The translations under genes were made by a program, and so were the position numbers. Positions 45,664 to 55,446 of a stretch of DNA of 64,000 nt are shown piece after piece. How positions within the stretch are numbered: the stretch's first letter is position 1; each line of letters starts with the position of its first letter. This DNA comes from Psychrobacter sp. bablab_jr014 (GTDB taxonomy: Bacteria > Pseudomonadota > Gammaproteobacteria > Pseudomonadales > Moraxellaceae), in the NCBI RefSeq assembly GCF_016464015.1, contig NZ_JACDXT010000019.1:186001-250000 (forward strand), in the 5' to 3' direction. The notes beneath the pieces are model-generated. The model was not told the DNA's origin and ran no database searches. It worked only from the letters and a program-made list of their open reading frames with translations.

Positions 45664-45719
45664 TCACAAATCAAGCAGGCAACAGCTTTTGATATTCCAA
45701 AAGCTGCCTGCTGATTGTG
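45664..45719 (+). ncRNA. Long stem-loop in the rpsQ-rplN gap
   Basis: An about 20-base-pair stem with small bulges: GCAGGC and AGCTTTT on one arm pair with AAAAGCTGCCTGC on the other around the loop GATATTCC, and flanking CACAA/TTGTG extends it. No T-tract follows, so it is not an intrinsic terminator. It would lie in the 5' leader of rplN if the candidate promoter is used; RNA processing or regulation by a ribosomal protein is possible. Confidence 0.5.
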
Positions 45720-45770
45720 TTTCAGCGGCAGCAGCTGGCTTTTTATTGCTCACACGTGTGGAGTAACGCT

Positions 45771-46139
45771 ATGATTCAGACTGAGTCAATGCTGGAAGTT
45801 GCAGATAATAGCGGTGCAAGACGAGTTCAGTGCATTAAAGTACTGGGTGGTTCTCATCGTCGTTATGCATCGGTTGGCGATATCATTAAAGTAACCGTTA
45901 AAGAAGCTATTCCTCGTGGCCGTGTTAAAAAAGGCGACGTAATGAATGCAGTAGTTGTACGTACCAAAAAAGGCGTTCGCCGTCCTGATGGTTCTGTACT
46001 ACGTTTTGATGATAACGCTGCTGTTTTGTTGAACCAAAACAAAGCGCCAATCGCAACTCGTATTTTTGGACCGGTAACTCGTGAACTACGTGGTGATCAA
46101 TTTATGAAAATTGTATCACTAGCACCAGAAGTATTGTGA
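45771..46139 (+). CDS. rplN: 50S ribosomal protein L14
   Basis: 122 residues from the ATG at 45771 ([20 protein letters not shown]), with GGAG upstream; the longer frame from 45717 is not part of L14. Contains [20 protein letters not shown] and [20 protein letters not shown]. First gene of the spc group; binding site for RsfS on dormant subunits in other bacteria. Confidence 0.98.
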   Translation: MIQTESMLEVADNSGARRVQCIKVLGGSHRRYASVGDIIKVTVKEAIPRGRVKKGDVMNAVVVRTKKGVRRPDGSVLRFDDNAAVLLNQNKAPIATRIFGPVTRELRGDQFMKIVSLAPEVL

Positions 46140-46147
46140 GGTAACCC

Positions 46148-46465
46148 ATGGCTAAATTACGAAAAGGCGATACAGTTATCGTGATTGCTGGTAAAGACAA
46201 AGGCAAGCAAGGTACTGTGTTGGCTGTAAAAGATGACCGCATCAAAGTAGAAGGCGTTAACGTTGTCACTAAGCACCAAAAGCCAAATCAGGCGACTGGC
46301 GCGGAAGGCGGCATTGTTAAACAAGAAGCTTTTTTGCATATTTCAAATGTCGCAATCTACAATGCGCAAACCCAAAAAGCAGACCGTATTGCTTACCAAT
46401 TTAACGACGAAGGCAAGAAACAGCGCGTTTATCGTTCAAATGGTGAAGTAGTGGCGACTGCGTAA
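46148..46465 (+). CDS. rplX: 50S ribosomal protein L24
   Basis: 105 residues: KLRKGDTVIVIAGKDKGKQG (KOW motif), then VNVVTKHQKPNQATGAEGGI. Assembly initiator of the large subunit together with L3. Eight bases after rplN. Confidence 0.97.
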   Translation: MAKLRKGDTVIVIAGKDKGKQGTVLAVKDDRIKVEGVNVVTKHQKPNQATGAEGGIVKQEAFLHISNVAIYNAQTQKADRIAYQFNDEGKKQRVYRSNGEVVATA

Positions 46466-46486
46466 GACACTAAGGGTGTAATGGTA

Positions 46487-47023
46487 ATGGCAAGATTAAA
46501 ATCTTTATATAACGATGAGCTAAAACAGCAAATCAAACAAGAGCTTGGTTTAGAAAACGTGATGCAAGTGCCTAAAATCACTAAAATCACGCTAAACATG
46601 GGTGTTGGCGGCGCAGCTCAAGACAAAAAATTGCTTGAAGGTGCAGTATCAGACATGACCGCTATCGCGGGTCAAAAGCCTGTAATCACCAAAGCACGTA
46701 AATCAGTTGCTGGTTTTAAAATTCGTGAAGAATGGCCTATTGGTTGTAAAGTAACGCTACGCGGTGAGCAAATGTACGAATTTTTAGATCGTCTCATTGC
46801 CATTGCGATTCCTCGTATTCGTGATTTTCGTGGTTTTTCATCAAAAGCATTTGATGGACGTGGTAACTACTCATTGGGTATCAAAGAGCAAATCGTATTC
46901 CCAGAAGTAGACTTTGATAAGATTGATCGTCTCCGTGGTATGGATGTAACGATTACTACGTCAGCTCAGACTGATGATGAAGGTCGTGCGTTGCTTAAAG
47001 CATTCGGCTTCCCATTTAAATAA
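46487..47023 (+). CDS. rplE: 50S ribosomal protein L5
   Basis: 178 residues. It binds 5S rRNA and contacts the P-site t[52 protein letters not shown] and [17 protein letters not shown]. The ATG at 46487 is preferred over 46481 because it gives the family N-terminus with AAGGG ten bases upstream. In E. coli the S8 repressor site of the spc operon sits at the start of rplE. Confidence 0.96.
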   Translation: MARLKSLYNDELKQQIKQELGLENVMQVPKITKITLNMGVGGAAQDKKLLEGAVSDMTAIAGQKPVITKARKSVAGFKIREEWPIGCKVTLRGEQMYEFLDRLIAIAIPRIRDFRGFSSKAFDGRGNYSLGIKEQIVFPEVDFDKIDRLRGMDVTITTSAQTDDEGRALLKAFGFPFK

Positions 47024-47035
47024 GGTAAAGACGTT

Positions 47036-47341
47036 ATGGCAAAGAAGAGCATGATTAATCGCGAATTAAAGCGCGAAAAAATGGTAGCAAAATATGCTGA
47101 AAAGCGTATCAAGCTAAAAGCAATCATCAGTGACGTAAATGCAAGTGATGAAGAGCGTATGGATGCAATGTTAGAGCTACAAGCTCTACCACGTAATGCA
47201 TCACCAGTACGTCTACGCAATCGTTGTGGCGTTACTGGTCGTCCTCATGGCTACTTCCGCAAGTTTGGCTTATCACGCAATATGTTGCGTGAGCGTGTCA
47301 TGCAAGGCGATGTGCCTGGTGTTCGTAAAGCAAGCTGGTAA
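47036..47341 (+). CDS. rpsN: 30S ribosomal protein S14 (zinc-free form)
   Basis: 101 residues: [40 protein letters not shown] and [19 protein letters not shown]. It has a single Cys and the long spacer, hence the C-minus type that needs no zinc. Confidence 0.97.
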   Translation: MAKKSMINRELKREKMVAKYAEKRIKLKAIISDVNASDEERMDAMLELQALPRNASPVRLRNRCGVTGRPHGYFRKFGLSRNMLRERVMQGDVPGVRKASW

Positions 47342-47351
47342 GGAGTACTAC

Positions 47352-47750
47352 ATGAGTATGCAAGATACCGTTGCGGATATGCTAACCCGTATTCGTAATG
47401 CGCAAATGGCGAACAAAGTATCAGTAGCGATGCCAAGTTCAAAATTACGCAAATCTATTGCTGACCTACTTGTCAGCGAAGGTTACCTAACAAGCGCTGA
47501 AGTTACTGAAGAAGGTAATGGTAAAGCGACTCTATCTATCGAGTTGAAATACTTCGAAGGCAAACCTGTTATCGAAAGTATCAAACGCTATAGCCGTCCA
47601 GGTCTACGCCAATTCCGTGGCAAAGACAGCATTCCTACCGTAAAACAAGGTATGGGTGTGGCTATCGTTTCTACCAGCCAAGGTATCATGAGCGACCGTG
47701 CTGCTCGTGCTGCTGGTATCGGTGGTGAAATCGTTGCATTTGTTGCATAA
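47352..47750 (+). CDS. rpsH: 30S ribosomal protein S8
   Basis: 132 residues from the ATG at 47352 ([18 protein letters not shown]), with AAGGAG upstream; the frame back to 47196 overlaps rpsN and is not coding. Contains [20 protein letters not shown] and [16 protein letters not shown]. Primary 16S binder and, in E. coli, translational repressor of the spc operon. An intrinsic terminator lies 80 bases downstream. Confidence 0.97.
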   Translation: MSMQDTVADMLTRIRNAQMANKVSVAMPSSKLRKSIADLLVSEGYLTSAEVTEEGNGKATLSIELKYFEGKPVIESIKRYSRPGLRQFRGKDSIPTVKQGMGVAIVSTSQGIMSDRAARAAGIGGEIVAFVA

Positions 47751-47830
47751 TGCCGATTCGATAAAGTCTATTTGAATCATTGATAGGCAATACTTATTTT
47801 AGTGATGCTTATCATATTCAACTATGCTAA

Positions 47831-47861
47831 ACTAGCAGGCTTTTTAGCCTGTTAGTTTTTT
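47831..47861 (+). terminator. Internal intrinsic terminator between rpsH and rplF
   Basis: An 11-base stem ACTAGCAGGCT / AGCCTGTTAGT (one G-U pair) with loop TTT is followed by a run of six T, inside the spc operon. It would cut expression of rplF and downstream genes unless antitermination or a downstream promoter compensates. Confidence 0.75.
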
Positions 47862-47901
47862 CGCAAATATCAGTTGTTAAATTTTTTTAAGGAATACTCC
47901 T

Positions 47902-48435
47902 ATGTCTCGTGTGGCTAAAGCCCCAGTAGCGCTGCCTAACGGCGTAAGCGTTACTTTGAACGATCGGCAGGTCGAAGTTAAAGGCAAGAACGGTAATATG
48001 TCTTTACGCCTGCATGAATTGGTCGAGCTGAAACAGGAAGAAGATAACATTGTTCTCTCACCTGCAGTAGATACCAAAGAAGCCATGATGCACACTGGCA
48101 CCATGCGCGCCCTGATCAACAACTACGTTAAAGGCGTTCATGAAGGCTTTGAAAAGCGTCTTCAGCTTATCGGCGTTGGTTATCGTGCCCAAGCTGCTGG
48201 CAACAAAATCACGTTGAACGTTGGCTACTCACACCCAGTTGAGTACACATTGCCAGAAGGCGTTTCAGCCGAAACCCCAAGCCAAACTGAAATCGTTTTG
48301 AAATCAAACGATAAGCAGAAATTGGGTCAAGCTGCCGCTAACATCCGTGGTTTCCGTCCGCCAGAGCCTTACAAAGGTAAAGGTATCCGCTATAGCGACG
48401 AACACGTTGTTCGCAAAGAAGCTAAGAAAAAATAA
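47902..48435 (+). CDS. rplF: 50S ribosomal protein L6
   Basis: 177 residues, two-domain L6: [19 protein letters not shown], then [20 protein letters not shown] and [16 protein letters not shown]. Located near the factor-binding site. AAGGAATA before the ATG. Separated from rpsH by 151 bases that contain a terminator. Confidence 0.98.
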   Translation: MSRVAKAPVALPNGVSVTLNDRQVEVKGKNGNMSLRLHELVELKQEEDNIVLSPAVDTKEAMMHTGTMRALINNYVKGVHEGFEKRLQLIGVGYRAQAAGNKITLNVGYSHPVEYTLPEGVSAETPSQTEIVLKSNDKQKLGQAAANIRGFRPPEPYKGKGIRYSDEHVVRKEAKKK

Positions 48436-48446
48436 GGTGAGTTGAA

Positions 48447-48797
48447 ATGTTTGATAAAAAAGCAGCTCGTCTGCGTCGAGCTAAAAAAACCCGCGCACAT
48501 ATCCGTAATTTGGGTGTTCATCGCCTAACGGTTAACCGTACGCCAAAGCACATCTATGCACAGATTATCTCTCCTACTGGTGGTGAAGTGATCGCTCAAG
48601 CATCTACTTTAGACAGCAGCTTGCGTTCAGGCGCAACTGGCAACGTAACTTCAGCAACTTCTGTAGGTCAGATGATTGCAGAACGTGCCAAAGCCGCTGG
48701 TATCACTAAAGTTGCTTTTGACCGTAGTGGTTTTAAATATCATGGTCGAGTGAAAGCTTTGGCAGAAGCTGCTCGCGAAAATGGATTGGAGTTTTAA
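48447..48797 (+). CDS. rplR: 50S ribosomal protein L18
   Basis: 116 residues. Basic N-terminus ([20 protein letters not shown]), then [20 protein letters not shown] and [20 protein letters not shown]. Binds 5S rRNA with L5. Confidence 0.98.
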   Translation: MFDKKAARLRRAKKTRAHIRNLGVHRLTVNRTPKHIYAQIISPTGGEVIAQASTLDSSLRSGATGNVTSATSVGQMIAERAKAAGITKVAFDRSGFKYHGRVKALAEAARENGLEF

Positions 48798-48799
48798 TC

Positions 48800-49297
48800 A
48801 TGGCGAAAAATGAACAGACAGACGGTTTGGTAGAACGCTTGGTTGCCGTTGATCGCGTCGCGAAAGTGGTCAAAGGTGGTCGTATTTTCTCATTCACAGC
48901 ATTGACTGTGGTTGGTGATGGCAATGGCCGTGTTGGTTTTGGTCGTGGTAAAGCACGCGAAGTACCAGCAGCAATCCAAAAGGCACTAGAAGCGGCTAAG
49001 CGCAACATGATTACTGTTGAACTTAATGACGCAACTTTGTTCCACCCAATTAAAGCCCGTCACGGTGCAAGTAAAGTATACATGCAGCCTGCATCAGAAG
49101 GTACTGGCGTTATTGCTGGTGGTGCAATGCGTGCCGTGCTTGAAGTTGCTGGTGTTAAAAACGTATTGACTAAGTGCTACGGCTCTACCAATACTGCTAA
49201 CGTTGTACGTGCAACGTTTAACGGCCTACGTGATATGTCAACTCCAGAAAAGATGGCAGCAAAACGTGGTAAATCTGTAGACGAAATTTTGGGCTAA
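48800..49297 (+). CDS. rpsE: 30S ribosomal protein S5
   Basis: 165 residues: [59 protein letters not shown]. Part of the mRNA entry channel; mutations here give spectinomycin resistance in other bacteria (loop with KVVKGGR). Two bases after rplR. Confidence 0.98.
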   Translation: MAKNEQTDGLVERLVAVDRVAKVVKGGRIFSFTALTVVGDGNGRVGFGRGKAREVPAAIQKALEAAKRNMITVELNDATLFHPIKARHGASKVYMQPASEGTGVIAGGAMRAVLEVAGVKNVLTKCYGSTNTANVVRATFNGLRDMSTPEKMAAKRGKSVDEILG

Positions 49298-49317
49298 CTT
49301 AGAGTAGGTGAGTTACG

Positions 49318-49497
49318 ATGAAAACAATGAAAGTCACTCAAACGAAATCGGGTGCCCATCGCCTTAAGAGCCACAAAGCGTGCTTAAAAGGATTGGGTTT
49401 ACGCCGTATTGGTCATACTGTAGAAGTTGAAGATACCCCTTCAACTCGTGGTATGGTAAATCGCGTCAACTACATGGTAAAAGTGGAGGAAGCGTAA
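49318..49497 (+). CDS. rpmD: 50S ribosomal protein L30
   Basis: 59 residues: [20 protein letters not shown], then [20 protein letters not shown] and [22 protein letters not shown] precedes the ATG; a second in-frame ATG at 49327 is an alternative start. Its stop overlaps the rplO start (TAATG). Confidence 0.96.
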   Translation: MKTMKVTQTKSGAHRLKSHKACLKGLGLRRIGHTVEVEDTPSTRGMVNRVNYMVKVEEA

Positions 49498-49937
49498 TGG
49501 GTCTTCGATTAAATGAATTATCTCCAGGTGTTGGTGCAAAGAAAACTGCACAACGTCGTGGCCGTGGTATCGGTTCAGGTCTTGGTAAGACTGGTGGCCG
49601 TGGTGTAAAAGGTCAAAAATCACGTTCAGGCTCTAGCGTTCCAGCGGGTTTTGAAGGTGGTCAAATGCCACTATATCGTCGTCTACCAAAATTTGGTTTT
49701 ACCAGTAAAATGGCAATGACAACTGCAGAAGTGCGTTTGTCTGAGCTAAACAAGGTAGAAGGTGACGTAGTCAGCGTTGAAACCCTAAAAGCCGCCAACG
49801 TTATCCGTGGTGACATGAAGCGTGTACGCATCATCCTATCAGGCGATGTTACCAAGGCTTATACCTTCAAAGGTGTTAAAGTAACCAAAGGCGCTAAACA
49901 AGCAATCGAAGCTGCTGGTGGCAGCATCGAGGAGTAG
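49497..49937 (+). CDS. rplO: 50S ribosomal protein L15
   Basis: 146 residues: [40 protein letters not shown] and [17 protein letters not shown]. Late-assembly protein. Coupled to rpmD by overlap; its last codons carry the ribosome binding site of secY. Confidence 0.98.
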   Translation: MGLRLNELSPGVGAKKTAQRRGRGIGSGLGKTGGRGVKGQKSRSGSSVPAGFEGGQMPLYRRLPKFGFTSKMAMTTAEVRLSELNKVEGDVVSVETLKAANVIRGDMKRVRIILSGDVTKAYTFKGVKVTKGAKQAIEAAGGSIEE

Positions 49938-49941
49938 TCAC

Positions 49942-51288
49942 GTGTCTAAGCAATCAATGTCATCAACTGGTATCCCACTGAATCCACTGGCGTTTATTCG
50001 TAAGTATGATGAACTGTGGTCGCGCTTATTGTTTTTAATTGGTGCATTGATTGTTTATCGTTTAGGGTCGCATATTCCTGTTCCAGGCATCAACCCTGTA
50101 AATCTTGCTGATCTGTTCTCGCGTAACGAAAACACCATTTTGAGCATGTTCAATATGTTCTCAGGTGGTGCGCTTGAACGTATGTCTATTATGGCATTAG
50201 GTATTATGCCTTATATTTCAGCGTCGATTATTGTACAGATGATGTCGGCAGTACTTCCTTCTTTAGAGGCACTCAAGAAAGAAGGCGAGGCAGGCAGACG
50301 TAAGTTAAATAAATATACCCGTCAAGGTACACTTGCTTTAGCACTGGTGCAATCGGTGGGTATGTGTGCTGGTCTTATTAGCCAAAACTTAACGCTCTCA
50401 ACAGGACTTACCTTTTACATCCCCGCTGTGACTTCTTTGGTCGCTGGTGCAATGTTCTTAATGTGGCTTGGTGAGCAGATTACTGAGCGTGGTGTGGGTA
50501 ACGGCATATCAATGCTTATTTTTGCCAGTATTGTGGCAGGAACACCCGGCATCATCTCTCAATCTATTGAGCAGGTCAATCAGGGTCAGATGAACCTGAT
50601 TGTACTGTTCATTTTCGTAGTATTGGGCGTTGCTGTGACAGCAGGCATTGTTTATATCGAACGGGCACAACGCCGCGTTCCTGTAAACTATGCGCAAAAG
50701 CAGCAACAAGGTCGTAAAATTTACGCCCAGCAGCAATCACATCTACCACTTAAGATTAATATGGCAGGTGTTATCCCTGCAATTTTTGCCAGCTCTTTGC
50801 TTTTATTTCCCGCAAGTTTGGGTCAATGGGTAGGTCAGTCTACCGATCCGACGTTTATGCAGAAAATATTGCAAAATATAGCTTTGGTATTGTCACCAGG
50901 ACAGCCGTTGTATTTGGTGCTCTTTGGCGCAATGATTATTTTCTTCTGCTATTTTTATACGGCATTGGTGTTTAGTCCGCGCGAAGTTGCTGAAAACCTT
51001 AAACGTAGTGGTGCGTATATTCCAGGTATTCGTCCTGGTCAACAAACCCAGCGTTACCTCGATCATGTATTAAACCGACTGACCTTTATTGGTGCTATTT
51101 ATATGACGGTCATCTGTTTAATGCCTATGATTATCCAGTCGTCATTTGGTGTGCCATTCCATCTTGGGGGTACGTCTCTATTGATTATGGTCGTTGTGGT
51201 GATGGATTTCATTTCGCAAATCCAAGCGCACTTGATGACCCATCAATATCATGATCAGACGTTAATTCAATCGTCCACCCAGCCTTAA
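49942..51288 (+). CDS. secY: Protein translocase subunit SecY
   Basis: Channel of the Sec translocon, ten membrane helices. Signature [15 protein letters not shown], plug region with [11 protein letters not shown] and C-terminal [16 protein letters not shown] chose the GTG at 49942 (448 residues) because GAGGAG lies seven bases upstream; the open frame back to 49918 is inside rplO. The cytosolic loops carry conserved arginines (for example [20 protein letters not shown]). Placed in the spc operon as in most bacteria. Confidence 0.97.
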   Translation: MSKQSMSSTGIPLNPLAFIRKYDELWSRLLFLIGALIVYRLGSHIPVPGINPVNLADLFSRNENTILSMFNMFSGGALERMSIMALGIMPYISASIIVQMMSAVLPSLEALKKEGEAGRRKLNKYTRQGTLALALVQSVGMCAGLISQNLTLSTGLTFYIPAVTSLVAGAMFLMWLGEQITERGVGNGISMLIFASIVAGTPGIISQSIEQVNQGQMNLIVLFIFVVLGVAVTAGIVYIERAQRRVPVNYAQKQQQGRKIYAQQQSHLPLKINMAGVIPAIFASSLLLFPASLGQWVGQSTDPTFMQKILQNIALVLSPGQPLYLVLFGAMIIFFCYFYTALVFSPREVAENLKRSGAYIPGIRPGQQTQRYLDHVLNRLTFIGAIYMTVICLMPMIIQSSFGVPFHLGGTSLLIMVVVVMDFISQIQAHLMTHQYHDQTLIQSSTQP

Positions 51289-51326
51289 AGAGCTAATGAG
51301 TGCGATGATATTTCAAGGAGCATGCG

Positions 51327-51443
51327 ATGAAAGTTCAAGCATCAGTTAAGAAAATTTGTGGTAGCTGTAAAGTTGTACGCCGTAAAGGTCGTGTACATAT
51401 TATTTGCACATCAGAGCCACGCCACAAGCAACGTCAAGGTTAA
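51327..51443 (+). CDS. rpmJ: 50S ribosomal protein L36 (zinc-binding form)
   Basis: 38 residues: [20 protein letters not shown], then [15 protein letters not shown]. Cys11, Cys14, Cys27 and His form the zinc site, hence the C-plus form. AAGGAG precedes the ATG. Last gene of the spc group. Confidence 0.97.
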   Translation: MKVQASVKKICGSCKVVRRKGRVHIICTSEPRHKQRQG

Positions 51444-51675
51444 TATCAAAAGGTCAAGACTGGCCAATTGAAATTAATACTTGAAAAATGACGGCGGATA
51501 AGTTATTATCCGCCACTTGCCGTAGTTTATACAGAAGCTAAACATTGTTACTGTCTTTGATTTCATGATTAAAGACGTAATGGTGTTTTTCGACTTGTAT
51601 TAACAGCAATAAATCTGAAAAATAGGCTGTTATTTTACTAAGTAAGCGCTATTTTTCTTTAATGGAGAGAAATCA
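51444..51675 (+). ncRNA. Structured leader region of the alpha operon (candidate)
   Basis: A 232-base gap between rpmJ and rpsM. It contains a perfect hairpin GGCGGATAA-GTTA-TTATCCGCC (51493-51514) without a T-tract, and a second pair TAACAGC/GCTGTTA (51601-51632) followed by sequence that can pair across it (AGCGCTAT with ATAG). In E. coli an S4-binding pseudoknot lies at this place; the similarity is by position and shape only. Confidence 0.45.
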
Positions 51676-52032
51676 ATGGCTCGTATTGCCGGTGTCAACA
51701 TTCCGGATAATAAGCACGCTGTTATTTCATTGACTTATATTTTTGGTATTGGTCGTACTACTTCTGCTCAAATCTTGAAAGCAGTAGACATCGCACCAAC
51801 TACTAAAATCAGTCAATTGGATGATTCACAGTTAGATGCTATCCGTGCAGAAGTTGCAAACTATACGACTGAAGGTGATCTTCGTCGTGAAGTATCAATG
51901 AATATCAAGCGTTTGGTTGATTTGGGCTGTTATCGTGGCATCCGTCATCGTCGTAACCTGCCTGTAAACGGTCAACGTACGAAGACGAATGCGCGTACTC
52001 GTAAGGGTCCACGCAGAGCAATCAAAAAATAA
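51676..52032 (+). CDS. rpsM: 30S ribosomal protein S13
   Basis: 118 residues: [31 protein letters not shown], and [20 protein letters not shown]. Forms inter-subunit bridge contacts and touches the P-site tRNA. First gene of the alpha operon, with GGAGAGA before the ATG. Confidence 0.98.
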   Translation: MARIAGVNIPDNKHAVISLTYIFGIGRTTSAQILKAVDIAPTTKISQLDDSQLDAIRAEVANYTTEGDLRREVSMNIKRLVDLGCYRGIRHRRNLPVNGQRTKTNARTRKGPRRAIKK

Positions 52033-52052
52033 TTAACTTAGGAAGCTAAAAG

Positions 52053-52442
52053 ATGGCTAAAGACACTCGTAGTCGCAAAAAAGTGACTCGTCGTTCAGTA
52101 TCGGAGGGCGTAGCCCATATCCATGCGTCTTTTAATAACACCATTGTTACGATTACCGATCGTCAAGGTAATGCATTGGCTTGGGCCACCTCTGGTGGGC
52201 AAGGCTTCCGTGGTTCACGTAAATCTACACCATTTGCAGCTCAGGTTGCTGCTGAAGTCGCTGGTAAAGCTGCTCAAGAATATGGTGTTAAGAATGTCGA
52301 CGTTTTGGTCAAAGGACCAGGACCGGGTCGTGAGTCTGCGGTAAGAGCACTAGGTGCATTGGGTTATAAAATCAACAGCATTTCTGATGTAACCCCAATC
52401 CCACACAATGGTTGCCGTGCGCCTAAAAAGCGCCGCGTCTAA
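52053..52442 (+). CDS. rpsK: 30S ribosomal protein S11
   Basis: 129 residues: [40 protein letters not shown] and [20 protein letters not shown], ending in CRAPKKRRV. Platform of the 30S subunit. Confidence 0.98.
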   Translation: MAKDTRSRKKVTRRSVSEGVAHIHASFNNTIVTITDRQGNALAWATSGGQGFRGSRKSTPFAAQVAAEVAGKAAQEYGVKNVDVLVKGPGPGRESAVRALGALGYKINSISDVTPIPHNGCRAPKKRRV

Positions 52443-52489
52443 TATTAAAGACGAAGCTTTTTATCCCGAAAGCTTAAGGAGACATAAAA

Positions 52490-53131
52490 ATGGCCCGTTA
52501 TATTGGACCAAAACTTAAATTATCACGTCGCGAAGGCACTGACCTAGGTCTTAAGTCTGGTGTTAAGCCATATGACGTGAAGACTAAAAAAGCGGCCCGT
52601 CCACCAGGTCAGCATGGCGTAAGTCGTAACAAGACTTCAGAATACGCATTGCAGCTACGTGAAAAACAAAAAGTTAAGCGTATCTATGGTGTTTTAGAGC
52701 GTCAGTTCGCTAACTACTATAAAGAAGCTGCTCGTAAGCGTGGTGCTACTGGTGAAAACCTACTAGCTATGCTAGAAAGCCGCTTAGATAACGTTGTATA
52801 CCGTATGGGCTTTGGCTCAACTCGTGCAGAAGCACGTCAGTTGGTTAGCCACCGTTCAGTTATGGTTAAAAAAGCTGGTCGTGATGAGTTTGTTCGTGTG
52901 AACATCCCATCAATTCAGCTACAAGACGGTGACGTTATCGCTATCCATGAAAAATCTCGTGAACAACTACGTATCAAAAACGCTGTAGAACTTGCAACGC
53001 AACGTGGTATTCCAGAGTGGCTAGATGTTGACCACAGCAAACTACAAGGTACTTTTAAACAAGCACCTGATCGCATTGATCTGCCTGCTGAAATCAACGA
53101 AAGCTTGATCGTTGAGCTGTACTCTAAGTAA
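52490..53131 (+). CDS. rpsD: 30S ribosomal protein S4 (zinc-free form)
   Basis: 213 residues, slightly longer than the usual 206. [20 protein letters not shown], then [20 protein letters not shown] and the S4 RNA-binding domain [20 protein letters not shown]. It has no N-terminal cysteines, so it is the C-minus form. Primary 16S binder and, in E. coli, repressor of the alpha operon. AAGGAGA before the ATG. Confidence 0.98.
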   Translation: MARYIGPKLKLSRREGTDLGLKSGVKPYDVKTKKAARPPGQHGVSRNKTSEYALQLREKQKVKRIYGVLERQFANYYKEAARKRGATGENLLAMLESRLDNVVYRMGFGSTRAEARQLVSHRSVMVKKAGRDEFVRVNIPSIQLQDGDVIAIHEKSREQLRIKNAVELATQRGIPEWLDVDHSKLQGTFKQAPDRIDLPAEINESLIVELYSK

Positions 53132-53185
53132 TAACGTTAAGTAACGAACGTTCATTAAACCAGTTAAATAATTCGAGGTGACATC

Positions 53186-54193
53186 ATGATGCTAAATGCA
53201 ACTGAGTTTCTAACGCCGAACGCCATTAATGTGGACACGGTTAACGAAACGATTGCGAAAGTCACGCTCGAACCGTTAGAACGCGGCTTTGGGCATACCT
53301 TAGGGAATGCCTTACGCCGTATTTTACTATCTTCATTACCCGGTGCAGCTGTGATTGAAGCTGAGATTGATGGTGTTGACCATGAATACTCAACCCTTGA
53401 AGGCTTGCAAGAAGATGTACTTGATTTGCTGCTTAATTTAAAAGGCTTAGCAATTACACTTCATGACCAAAATGAAGTATTCTTGACCTTGGACAAGCAA
53501 GGTCCAGGCACCATCACTGCTGCAGACATCACACTGCCACATAATGTTGATATTGCCAATCCAGATTTGGTACTAGGTACATTGAGTGAACGTGGGCATC
53601 TTAAGATGCGTCTGCGCGTGGTTATGGGTCGTGGCTATGAGCCAGCAAACCAGCGCCGTGAAGATGGTGACACAAAAGCAATTGGTCGCTTAAAGCTTGA
53701 TGCAAGCTTTAGCCCTGTATTGCGTGTTGCCTATCAAGTTGAAAACGCTCGTGTTGAACAGCGTACTGACCTTGACCGTCTTATTGTTGAGCTTGAGACG
53801 AACGGCACGATCGATCCAGAAGAGGCAATTCGTAAAGCAGCGACTATTTTACAGCAACAGATTTCTATCTTTGTTGACCTAGAAGCTGAAGAAGCGCCTG
53901 AGCCTGTGAAAGAAAAAGAAGAGGTCGATCCAGTGCTGTTACGCCCTGTAGACGATCTTGAACTAACGGTTCGCTCAGCCAACTGTTTAAAAGCTGAAAA
54001 CATTTACTATATCGGTGATTTGGTTCAACGTTCAGAGACTGAACTGCTTAAAACCCCAAATCTTGGTAAGAAATCATTAACAGAAATCAAAGATGTACTT
54101 GCATCTAAAGATCTAGAGCTTGGAATGCGCCTTGACAACTGGCCGCCAGCTGATTTACGTGTTGATGATCGCTTTTCTTATCGTAGCCGTTAA
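53186..54193 (+). CDS. rpoA: DNA-directed RNA polymerase subunit alpha
   Basis: 335 residues. The N-terminal domain dimerises and seeds core assembly: [20 protein letters not shown] and [18 protein letters not shown]. The C-terminal domain (from about 245) binds UP elements and activators: [20 protein letters not shown], then [17 protein letters not shown]. Start codons ATG-ATG at 53186 and 53189 both fit the GAGGTG site. Confidence 0.98.
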   Translation: MMLNATEFLTPNAINVDTVNETIAKVTLEPLERGFGHTLGNALRRILLSSLPGAAVIEAEIDGVDHEYSTLEGLQEDVLDLLLNLKGLAITLHDQNEVFLTLDKQGPGTITAADITLPHNVDIANPDLVLGTLSERGHLKMRLRVVMGRGYEPANQRREDGDTKAIGRLKLDASFSPVLRVAYQVENARVEQRTDLDRLIVELETNGTIDPEEAIRKAATILQQQISIFVDLEAEEAPEPVKEKEEVDPVLLRPVDDLELTVRSANCLKAENIYYIGDLVQRSETELLKTPNLGKKSLTEIKDVLASKDLELGMRLDNWPPADLRVDDRFSYRSR

Positions 54194-54212
54194 ACTTTAA
54201 GGATAATTGACC

Positions 54213-54572
54213 ATGCGCCATCGTAAGAGTGGAGTCAAGCTGGGTCGTACCAGCAGTCATCGTAAGGCAATGTTCCAGAACATGACCAACTCACTGTTTG
54301 AGCATGAACTGATCAAAACTACATTGCCAAAAGCTAAAGAATTGCGTCGTGTTGCTGAGCCGCTAATCACTTTGGCTAAAGAAGACAGTGTTGCTAACCG
54401 TCGTTTGGCTTTCAGCCGTATGCGTAGCAAACCAATGGTAGGCAAATTGTTTAGCACCCTAGGTCCTCGTTATCAGGATCGTCCAGGTGGCTACTTGCGT
54501 ATCATCAAGTGCGGCTACCGTGACGGTGATAATGCCCCTATGGCTTATGTTGAATTGGTTGATCGCGACTAA
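54213..54572 (+). CDS. rplQ: 50S ribosomal protein L17
   Basis: 119 residues from the ATG at 54213 ([20 protein letters not shown]), with AAGGA nine bases upstream; a TTG at 54207 in the same frame is less likely. [20 protein letters not shown] and [20 protein letters not shown]. Last gene of the alpha operon. Confidence 0.98.
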   Translation: MRHRKSGVKLGRTSSHRKAMFQNMTNSLFEHELIKTTLPKAKELRRVAEPLITLAKEDSVANRRLAFSRMRSKPMVGKLFSTLGPRYQDRPGGYLRIIKCGYRDGDNAPMAYVELVDRD

Positions 54573-54590
54573 TCTCAACTGTAGCAATAG

Positions 54591-54621
54591 AAAAAGCTCC
54601 AATTCGTTGGAGCTTTTTTTT
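54591..54621. terminator. Terminator at the end of the alpha operon
   Basis: A perfect stem AAAAAGCTCCAA / TTGGAGCTTTTT with loop TTCG and a T-tract. It lies between convergent rplQ and the yciO-like gene and can act in both directions. Confidence 0.92.
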
Positions 54622-54675
54622 ATGTCTGCTGTTTTTGTAAAACTGAAGTGTTAGGAACAAATGCAGTAGTTGATT

Positions 54676-55296
54676 TTAAAGTAACAAGCTTTCTACATCT
54701 GCTGCGCCTTGGCGGATAACTTCTGGATTGCCTTGTGTCATATCAACAATGGTGGTTAGCAGCGTGGTCTTAATACCTGCATTGATTAATCCATCAATTT
54801 GATTGCCCAGTAGCTCTTCAATATCAAATGGGTCGTCTAATACGCGCTCATCATCGGGCATGAGTAATGAACTGGTTAAGATAGGTTCATCCATAGCAGT
54901 AAGTAATGCTTGCGCAATGGGATTGCTGGGCACTCGAATACCGATAGTTTTTTTCTTAGGATGAGCCAATTTTTTGGGGACGTCCTTTGTGGCATTTAAA
55001 ATAAACGTAATGGGCGCAGGTGTATGCGCTTTTAATTGTTTAAACTGGAGATTATCTACGGTGGCATAAGTGGCAATTTCACTCAAGTCGCGACACAGCA
55101 AGGTAAATTGATGTTTATCGTCCAGTTCCCGAATGTGTTTTAACTTATCCAGTGCTGCTTTTGCACCTAAGCGACAACCAAAAGCGTAACTGGTATCGGT
55201 TGGGTAGACAATAAGTTTGTCTTCTTTAAGCATTTTCGCTGCCTGCTCGATGAGTCTTGGCTGCGGATTGTCAGGATGAATATATAATGTTTGCAT
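54676..55296 (-). CDS. yciO: YciO-family protein (Sua5/YrdC fold)
   Basis: 206 residues, the same length as E. coli YciO. YrdC-type fold: LIVYPTDTSYAFGCRLGAKA at the nucleotide site, KHQFTLLCRDLSEIATYA, TPAPITFILNATKDVPKKL and KKTIGIRVPSNPIAQALL. The KRxxxDKHQFTLLC arrangement separates YciO from TsaC. Homologues bind RNA or ATP and resemble threonylcarbamoyl-AMP synthase, but whether YciO makes t6A in vivo is uncertain. Confidence 0.85.
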   Translation of the reverse strand: MQTLYIHPDNPQPRLIEQAAKMLKEDKLIVYPTDTSYAFGCRLGAKAALDKLKHIRELDDKHQFTLLCRDLSEIATYATVDNLQFKQLKAHTPAPITFILNATKDVPKKLAHPKKKTIGIRVPSNPIAQALLTAMDEPILTSSLLMPDDERVLDDPFDIEELLGNQIDGLINAGIKTTLLTTIVDMTQGNPEVIRQGAADVESLLL

Positions 55297-55446
55297 ACAA
55301 CCTCGATATGTTTATAAGTTATTGTTAGCTTGTTTTTTAGTATAGCCCGCGCTTTTACCGCAAAAATAGTGTGTTCAAGTGACAATTAAAGAAAGATTTT
55401 AAGTTGTTTAGGGACTTGTTAGCGATTGTGTATCTCGTTTAAATGT

